The translations under genes and the position numbers were made by a program. Source: Pararhizobium capsulatum DSM 1112 (GTDB lineage Bacteria; Pseudomonadota; Alphaproteobacteria; Rhizobiales; Rhizobiaceae). Taken from it: 64,000 nucleotides of DNA. The notes below the pieces were generated by a model. The model was given only the letters and a program-made list of their open reading frames with translations, was not told the origin of the DNA and did no database searches. Positions 58,473 through 64,000 of this stretch are shown piece by piece; position 1 is the first letter of the stretch; each line of letters opens with the position of its first letter. The stretch is taken from positions 2,377,001 to 2,441,000 of the forward strand of contig NZ_JAUSVF010000001.1 of the NCBI RefSeq assembly GCF_030814475.1, read 5' to 3'.

Positions 58473-59150
58473 ATGAAAACCATTGAAAAAATGCGCGGCA
58501 GGCTCGTCGTGTCGTGTCAAGCGGCGGAGACCAGCCCCCTCAACGCCACGGTGCATATCGTGGCACTTGCCCGCGCGGCCGTTCTAGGCGGCGCTCAGGG
58601 CGTGAGGATCGAAGGGGTGCGGAACGTCCAAGCTGTCCGAAGCGCCATCAGCGAGCCGATCATAGGTATCACGAAAATCAACCAAGCGGGCTCTGACGTC
58701 TACATCACGCCAACGCTTGAGGATGTACGGAGCCTTGCGGAGGCTGGAGCGGATGTTATCGCCTTCGACGCAACGGATCGCTCGCGACCTGTTTCCGTTG
58801 AGGAAATGCTGTCGGAAATCAGACGCCTGGGGAAATCCAGCATGGCGGACATCAGCACCTTGGAGGAGGCCCAGCATGCGGTCGCCTCGGGCGCGGATTT
58901 CGTAGGCACCACGTTGTCGGGATACACGGCCTACACGACGTCTATCACAGATGCTCCTGACTTCACGCTCATGGCTGACCTGGCGAAGGCGAATATCCCC
59001 TTCGTCGCGGAGGGTCGGATTTGGGAGCCGGCGCAAGCGCAACGTGCCATGGCCCTCGGCGCAATCTTCGTCGTCGTCGGTTCGGCGATCACACGTCCTG
59101 ACGAAATTACCAAGCGCTTCGCTGACGCGATTGTCGGTGAACGGCGCTGA
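58473..59150 (+). CDS. nanE: N-acetylmannosamine-6-phosphate 2-epimerase (NanE-type)
   Basis: A 225-residue TIM-barrel enzyme converting ManNAc-6-P to GlcNAc-6-P. Family motifs: LVVSCQAAETSPLNATVHIVALARAA in pieces (residues about 11-36), GAQGVRIEGVRNV, GITKI (catalytic Lys), ADVIAFDATDR, MADISTLEEA and VAEGRIWEPAQA. It lies 94 bases after the RpiR-type regulator and 16 bases before the dehydrogenase. No nanA lyase or nanK kinase is in the visible part. Confidence 0.9.
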   Translation: MKTIEKMRGRLVVSCQAAETSPLNATVHIVALARAAVLGGAQGVRIEGVRNVQAVRSAISEPIIGITKINQAGSDVYITPTLEDVRSLAEAGADVIAFDATDRSRPVSVEEMLSEIRRLGKSSMADISTLEEAQHAVASGADFVGTTLSGYTAYTTSITDAPDFTLMADLAKANIPFVAEGRIWEPAQAQRAMALGAIFVVVGSAITRPDEITKRFADAIVGERR

Positions 59151-59166
59151 CATTTGGAGATTTGGA

Positions 59167-60180
59167 ATGATCAAGACAGTCAAAGTTGCCGTTATCGGTG
59201 CCGGGTTCATGGGCTCGATGCACGCTTCGATCTTCGCGAGCGATCCACGCGCGGAACTGGTCGCGGTGGTAGACCGCGACACCACGCGCGGTCAGGCCTT
59301 AGCGGAATCCATAGGTAAAGGCGTCCGAGTCTATGCCTCGCACGAAGAGCTGCTCGCTGCGGAGACGCTTGACCTTGTCAGCATCTGCACGCCAGACCAC
59401 TTGCATCTGGAGCCCGCGCTGGCGATCGCCGCCAAGGGCGTCAATCTTTTTATCGAGAAGCCGATCGCCTCGACGCTCGAAGACGGACGTCGAATCGTCG
59501 AAGCCTGCAAGGCGGCCGATGTGAAACTCGGCGTCGGGTACCTCCTTCGTTTTGACCCACGCTACTACAAGGCGCGCGAACTCATTGAAGCCGGGAAGAT
59601 TGGCAAACCGATCCACCTCTACGCCCGCCGCAACAGCGCGCGCACCGAGGGTCCCAAGCGCTATGCTGGCACTCTCCCACTGGCCATGCACGTTACTGTG
59701 CACGACGTCGACATGGTGCTGTGGATGCTCAAGGGGCAGGTTCCCGTGACGGCCTACGCGCAACAGACTGATATTCTGCTGGGCGAGATGGGCACACAGG
59801 ACACCATCGCCGGCGTGGTACGTTTCTCCGGGGGAACGGTGGTGACGTTCGAAAGCGCGTGGTCGCTGCCCGCTGGGGCCCGCCACATGATCGACGCCCG
59901 CCTCGAATTGATCGGCACTGAGGGTTCGTTCGAGGTGCAATGCGGCGACAGCGGCCTCTACTTTGCCGACAACCAGAGTTCGCAGGAAATCGACACCCAG
60001 CATTGGCCGGAGATCGGCGGCAAGGTCGGCGGCGACCTCCGCCAGCAACTCTCCAGCGTGCTTGATTGGGTCAATGGCGTCGAATGCCAGGTCGCCACGG
60101 GCGAGGAGGCGCTGCTCTCGCTTGAGTTGACCCAGGCGCTCGTCAAATCCGCAGAAACCGGGGAGGTACAACGCCTCTAA
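59167..60180 (+). CDS. Gfo/Idh/MocA-family sugar dehydrogenase
   Basis: A 337-residue NAD(P)-dependent oxidoreductase. Rossmann motif VIGAGFMGSMHASIF (residues about 9-23), CTPDHLHLEPALAIAAKG, catalytic EKPIAST (Lys about 98) and the C-terminal substrate domain with VHDVDMVLWML (about 180). The substrate is probably an amino sugar or its derivative, judging from the neighbours. GGA precedes the ATG at 59167. Cotranscribed with nanE. Confidence 0.88.
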   Translation: MIKTVKVAVIGAGFMGSMHASIFASDPRAELVAVVDRDTTRGQALAESIGKGVRVYASHEELLAAETLDLVSICTPDHLHLEPALAIAAKGVNLFIEKPIASTLEDGRRIVEACKAADVKLGVGYLLRFDPRYYKARELIEAGKIGKPIHLYARRNSARTEGPKRYAGTLPLAMHVTVHDVDMVLWMLKGQVPVTAYAQQTDILLGEMGTQDTIAGVVRFSGGTVVTFESAWSLPAGARHMIDARLELIGTEGSFEVQCGDSGLYFADNQSSQEIDTQHWPEIGGKVGGDLRQQLSSVLDWVNGVECQVATGEEALLSLELTQALVKSAETGEVQRL

Positions 60181-60274
60181 TCAAAACAGGGAGATACAGC
60201 GCGCGTATCGGCGCTGCGAAGTGTGACCAATGGTTCGTTTTTGAAAACGATATCCTGAAAAAAAGGGGAATGAC

Positions 60275-61567
60275 ATGAATAGACGTCAATTTGTTGCATT
60301 AACGCTTGCACTGGCCACCTCCGTGGCGATGCCTGCCTTCGCTCAATCCGCGGAACAGCCCTATAAGGGAACCCGGCTCGCCGTGTTGATGGAAGGCCAC
60401 CCGACCACCGACGGCATTCAAGCGCTTTTGCCGGAGTTCACCAAGGAGACCGGTATCGAGGTCGAGCTCGAAGTGATTCCGGAATCCGACATCACCGCCA
60501 AGATGCTCCTGGAATTCTCATCGAGCTCGGGTCGTTATGATGTTGTCCAGAACAACATCATCTTCATTCCGGGTTTCGTGAAGGCCGGCTACATCGCGCC
60601 GCTCGACGAATTCGCGGGCAAATTTCCCGCCAACTATGACAAAGCGGACTTTGTGCCCGGTTACCTCAATACGAACATCGTCGATGGCAAGCTCTACGGT
60701 CTGCCCGTCTATGGCGAAAGCACCTTCCTAATGTACCGAAAGGACCTCTTCGAACAGTACGGCATCTCTCCTCCCAAGACTTTCGCCGAGGTGGTCGCCG
60801 CGGCGAAGGCTGTCAAAGAGAAGTCGAACGGCGAGATGGTCGGCATCACGATGCGAGGCGCGCAGGGCATCCAGAACGTCTACGTCTGGGCTGGCTGGTT
60901 GTGGGGATACGGCGGCGAGTTCATCACGAAGGACGGCAAGTCGGCGCTTGGCACGGACGAAGCGGCAACCTCGCTCGAGGCATTCGCCAGCGCGTTGCGC
61001 GACTACGGCCCTGTCGGCGTGGCAAACTTCGGCTGGGAAGAGAACCGGGTCCTCTTCCAAAGCGGCAAGGCGGCCATGACGATGGACGCGACAGTGAACG
61101 GTGCCTTCAACGAAGACCCTGCGATTTCTTCCGTCGTCGGTAAGGTGGGCTACGTACCCGTGCCTGTCGAAACCGACAAGCTGAAGGGCGGCTCGTCTTC
61201 TCTCGCCGTGCACAGCCTCTATGTCGCTTCGGGGTCCCAGAACAAGGAAGCAGCGTGGCTGTTCGCGTCCTGGGCGACCGCGAAGGAGCAACAGATGAAG
61301 TCATTCGCCATCGCGCCGAACTCTGGCGTGACGTCGCTTGCGGCGTTGAACTCCGAAGACTTCAACAAACGGTATGGCGCTTTCAAGGATGCCATGCTTG
61401 CCTCCATCAACGCAGGCAACCCGCAATATCTCCCGACGGTCGAAGCAGCGAACGAAATCATCAACAACGCGGGCATCGCGGTTTCGAAGGTTCTCGCGGG
61501 CACAGCCACGGCGAAAGACGCGCTCGCTGAAGCGAACGCGGCAAATGACGCCGCGCTCGGTCGTTGA
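60275..61567 (+). CDS. ABC transporter substrate-binding protein (family 1)
   Basis: A 430-residue periplasmic sugar-binding protein. Signal peptide MNRRQFVALTLALATSVAMP...FAQS. The mature part has the family 1 pattern: IQALLPEFTKETGIEVELEV, YGLPVYGESTFLMYRKDLFE, WAGWLWGYGGEFI and VGYVPVP. It delivers an unknown, probably amino-sugar, ligand to the two permeases encoded next. Highest expected expression of the importer genes, as it follows a 94-base gap of its own. Confidence 0.9.
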   Translation: MNRRQFVALTLALATSVAMPAFAQSAEQPYKGTRLAVLMEGHPTTDGIQALLPEFTKETGIEVELEVIPESDITAKMLLEFSSSSGRYDVVQNNIIFIPGFVKAGYIAPLDEFAGKFPANYDKADFVPGYLNTNIVDGKLYGLPVYGESTFLMYRKDLFEQYGISPPKTFAEVVAAAKAVKEKSNGEMVGITMRGAQGIQNVYVWAGWLWGYGGEFITKDGKSALGTDEAATSLEAFASALRDYGPVGVANFGWEENRVLFQSGKAAMTMDATVNGAFNEDPAISSVVGKVGYVPVPVETDKLKGGSSSLAVHSLYVASGSQNKEAAWLFASWATAKEQQMKSFAIAPNSGVTSLAALNSEDFNKRYGAFKDAMLASINAGNPQYLPTVEAANEIINNAGIAVSKVLAGTATAKDALAEANAANDAALGR

Positions 61568-61621
61568 CGATAAGCGCCATGCCCGGTTCGCCGGGCCTGG
61601 CCTCTCTTGAGGAGGAATGAA

Positions 61622-62491
61622 ATGAAGGATGCGACGACTTATTTCTATCGTCCTGTCGTACTAGCATTCGGGACGGTCTCGGCCATCCTCACGATCTACG
61701 TGCTCTGGCTGACATTGCAGAACATCAGCCTGATCCGGCCAGGTCGAGAGAGCTTCGTCGGCCTCGACAACTACTTGCGGCTTCTGCTGGATGTGCGCGC
61801 TTTGAACGCGCTTGGACGAACGATAGTGTTCACAGTCGCCGCGACTGCCATTGAGGTGGCCTTGGGTTTGGCGATCTCGCTCTTGGTGGACCGGGAGTTC
61901 GCCGGGAAGCGCATCGTACGCGGCATTCTGCTCGTTCCCATCGTCATGACACCCGTTGTGGTGGGCCTCACCTGGCGCTTCCTGCTCGACCCGTCCAACG
62001 GGATGATGAACTATCTGCTGTCGACCTTGGGACTTGGTCCGGTCGACTGGCTCGGCAGCCCGAACGTCGCTCTTCTCTCCCTCCTCATGGCAGACGTCTG
62101 GCAGTGGACCCCCTTCGTCGTGTTGTTGACGATGGCTTCGCTCGAGTCGCTGCCGGGCGACCCTCAAAACGCCGCGCGCGTGGACGGCGCTCGGGAATGG
62201 CAGGTTCTCTGGTACATCACGTTGCCCGCGCTGAAGCGGGCGCTGCTGGTCGTCGCTCTGATCCGCGGCATCGATGCGGTGAAAGCGTTCGACATCTTCT
62301 ACATCATGACACGCGGCGGACCGGCCTTGTCGACGGAGACGCTCAATCTCTACGGCTACATCTCAGCGTTCACAAACTTTGACATTTCCTACTCGCTGAC
62401 GATTGCGATGGTCCTGACCATCCTGACGAACGTAGCCTTGCTGTTGCTCTACAACCTCGCCTTCAAGGCACCTAAGCAGGGAGGCGTCTGA
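61622..62491 (+). CDS. ABC sugar transporter permease (MalF-type)
   Basis: A 289-residue inner-membrane protein with six membrane segments. The coupling motif EAA: ESLPGDPQNAARVDGAREWQVLWYITLPALK (about 182-212) contacts the ATPase. GAGGAGG lies seven bases before the ATG at 61622. Its stop overlaps the start of the second permease (TGATG). Confidence 0.9.
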   Translation: MKDATTYFYRPVVLAFGTVSAILTIYVLWLTLQNISLIRPGRESFVGLDNYLRLLLDVRALNALGRTIVFTVAATAIEVALGLAISLLVDREFAGKRIVRGILLVPIVMTPVVVGLTWRFLLDPSNGMMNYLLSTLGLGPVDWLGSPNVALLSLLMADVWQWTPFVVLLTMASLESLPGDPQNAARVDGAREWQVLWYITLPALKRALLVVALIRGIDAVKAFDIFYIMTRGGPALSTETLNLYGYISAFTNFDISYSLTIAMVLTILTNVALLLLYNLAFKAPKQGGV

Positions 62492-63300
62492 TGCGCCGTA
62501 TCGCCTTCTGGATCGCTCTCGTCATCCTTCTCATCTGCGTGCTCTTCCCGCTCTATTGGGTGGTGGCGACCTCGCTCAAGACGCAGCGCGACGCATTCTC
62601 GATGCCTCCGCTCTGGCTGTTTGTGCCGACCTGGGAAAACTACGAGAAGGTGTTCAACAACGGCCTCTTCGTTCGCGCCTTCTTCAACAGCGTCATCATC
62701 TCGTTCTCGGCGAGCCTGATTTCGGTCGCGGTCGGTGCTATCGTCGCCTACGGGCTCGTGGCGCAGGACGAGCCGACCAAACGGCAGAACGAGAAGTTCA
62801 TCTTGAGCCTGCGCATTGCGCCACCGCTCATCTTCATCATCCCGACCTATTTCCTCGCGGCGCAGATGAAGCTTCTAAACAACCATTGGGTCATTATTGG
62901 CGTTTACGCCTTCGTAAACATCCCCTTTGCGATCTCCCTGCTGATCACGTTCTTCGAGGACATTCCGCGCGAGCTCAGAGACGCGGCTAAGGTGGACGGA
63001 GCGCGTGAGTTCACAATTTTCCGTGAAGTCTTCATGCCTGTGGCGCTTGGCGGCATCATCGCGACGTTCATCCTGTGCGTGCTTTTCACCTGGAACGAGT
63101 TCTTCATTGCGCTTGTGCTGACAGGGCGCGACACGCAGACCCTGCCAGTCAGTATCACTTCCTTCCTGACCTTCCAAGGCGTGCAATGGGGACCACTTAC
63201 CGCGGCTGCGACTCTTGTGATGTTGCCGATGCTGGTTCTCGGAATGCTTGTTCAGGGCCAGGTCGTGCGCGGCATGTCACTCGGCAGCATCAAGGGGTAG
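62491..63300 (+). CDS. ABC sugar transporter permease (MalG-type)
   Basis: A 269-residue inner-membrane protein with six membrane segments. The coupling motif is [33 protein letters not shown], in pieces at about 155-187. Short periplasmic N-terminus typical of MalG-like permeases. Starts within the stop of the first permease gene. Confidence 0.9.
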   Translation: MRRIAFWIALVILLICVLFPLYWVVATSLKTQRDAFSMPPLWLFVPTWENYEKVFNNGLFVRAFFNSVIISFSASLISVAVGAIVAYGLVAQDEPTKRQNEKFILSLRIAPPLIFIIPTYFLAAQMKLLNNHWVIIGVYAFVNIPFAISLLITFFEDIPRELRDAAKVDGAREFTIFREVFMPVALGGIIATFILCVLFTWNEFFIALVLTGRDTQTLPVSITSFLTFQGVQWGPLTAAATLVMLPMLVLGMLVQGQVVRGMSLGSIKG

Positions 63301-63305
63301 GAACC

Positions 63306-64000
63306 ATGAAAGAAACGAACATTATGAAACGCTCCCTTCTGCTGAAGAGCATCCGGAAATCCTATGGTCCGATCGACGTGCTGAAAGGCATCGACATCGA
63401 CGTCGACGAAGGGGACTTTGTTGTCCTCCTTGGTCCATCTGGTTGTGGCAAGTCGACGCTCCTGCATGCAATAGCGGGGCTGCATCCGATCGACGGAGGC
63501 TTGATCGAGATCGATGGCCGTGATGTCACGAAGGTGCCGACTCGCGAGCGAGATATCGCCATGGTCTTCCAGTCGTACGCGCTCTACCCGAATATGACGG
63601 TCCGGCAGAACATCGCCTTTCCATTGCGGATGCGGAACGCGAGCGCTCACGAGAAGGAGACAAAGGTCGCGCAGGTCGCGAATCTGCTCCAAATCGAGCA
63701 GCTTCTCGACAGGAAACCGCGCGAGCTTTCGGGTGGTCAACGCCAGCGCGTAGCGATAGGACGGGCTCTGGTGCGCGACCCCAAGGTCTTCCTATTCGAC
63801 GAGCCACTCTCGAACCTCGACGCCACTCTCCGCGTCGAGACAAGAGTGGAGATCAAGCAACTACATGAGCGCATCGCCAAGACGATGATCTACGTGACCC
63901 ACGACCAGATCGAGGCAATGACCCTCGCCACGAAGATCGTCGTGATGAACAAAGGTGAGGTGCAGCAGATTGGCAGCCCGCACGAAATTTACCATCGTCC
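63306..64000 (+). CDS. ABC sugar transporter ATP-binding protein (3' end outside window)
   Basis: The first 231 residues of a MalK/UgpC-type ATPase. Walker [10 protein letters not shown] (residues about 43-51), Q-loop [12 protein letters not shown], signature [14 protein letters not shown] (about 139-152), Walker [14 protein letters not shown] (about 159-171) and H-loop [13 protein letters not shown] (about 196-208). The C-terminal regulatory domain lies beyond the window. A second Met at residue 7 may be the true start. Confidence 0.92.
   Translation, partial: MKETNIMKRSLLLKSIRKSYGPIDVLKGIDIDVDEGDFVVLLGPSGCGKSTLLHAIAGLHPIDGGLIEIDGRDVTKVPTRERDIAMVFQSYALYPNMTVRQNIAFPLRMRNASAHEKETKVAQVANLLQIEQLLDRKPRELSGGQRQRVAIGRALVRDPKVFLFDEPLSNLDATLRVETRVEIKQLHERIAKTMIYVTHDQIEAMTLATKIVVMNKGEVQQIGSPHEIYHR

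Overview
The window looks like the chromosome of an alphaproteobacterium of the Rhizobiaceae (Agrobacterium/Rhizobium type). The evidence is: two DUF1127 genes; two tandem sRNAs of the alpha-r14 type carrying CCTCCTCCC loops; the order sfsA-map-radC behind a class I PHA synthase; a double cold-shock-domain protein next to a DUF192 protein; an NDUFS4-type complex I accessory subunit; and many strong Shine-Dalgarno sites in G+C-rich DNA. This assignment rests on gene content only.

From 1 to about 29.3 kb the gene content is ordinary core chromosome. In order: trmFO (cut by the window edge), two DUF1127 proteins, two tandem anti-Shine-Dalgarno sRNAs, a DUF2157/GDYXXLXY membrane pair, tRNA-Leu, trigger factor, an MFS exporter with a divergent TetR-type repressor, soluble transhydrogenase, CorA, the phaC-sfsA-map-radC run, a lipoprotein, an aminotransferase, homoserine dehydrogenase, recJ, three identical tRNA-Glu genes, an M15-type lipoprotein, glyoxalase I, the cold-shock/DUF192 pair, YnfA, tRNA-Arg, the complex I subunit, several small envelope proteins, tRNA-Pro, MgtC, a GlxA-type regulator and a small acidic protein.

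Near 29.35 kb a degenerate 3' half of a tRNA (Lys-like) marks a probable boundary. To its right the DNA is accessory. There is an unrecognised gene whose 5' end was replaced by an IS66-family remnant. Two arsenic operons follow: arsR-arsC(LMW-phosphatase type)-aqpS-arsC(glutaredoxin type)-arsH, then arsR2-flavoprotein-ArsK-like MFS. Neither contains an ArsB or Acr3 pump. Next come PhzF, DUF2239 and an alpha/beta hydrolase, then two direct copies of one IS1182-family element (1577 bp each).

A third copy of that IS, inverted, lies at 55.7-57.3 kb, so 43.5-55.7 kb is bracketed by inverted copies 2 and 3. This 12-kb segment reads as a stress module: cupin, DUF3095 protein with cyclase-like motifs, Ohr/OsmC peroxidase, Tat-exported epoxide hydrolase, a second OsmC protein lacking the peroxidatic cysteine, two convergent winged-helix/NTPase/TPR (STAND-type) regulators of which one is frameshifted, a decayed response-regulator fragment and a fatty acid desaturase. 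The divergent ohr and epoxide hydrolase promoters carry the same 19-bp element, built of 10-bp tandem repeats, at matching distances from both start codons. I infer that they are co-regulated, possibly by the neighbouring winged-helix regulators.

From 57.5 kb to the end is an amino-sugar uptake and catabolism operon: an RpiR-type regulator, NanE-type epimerase, Gfo/Idh/MocA dehydrogenase, and a complete ABC importer (binding protein, two permeases, ATPase cut by the window edge).
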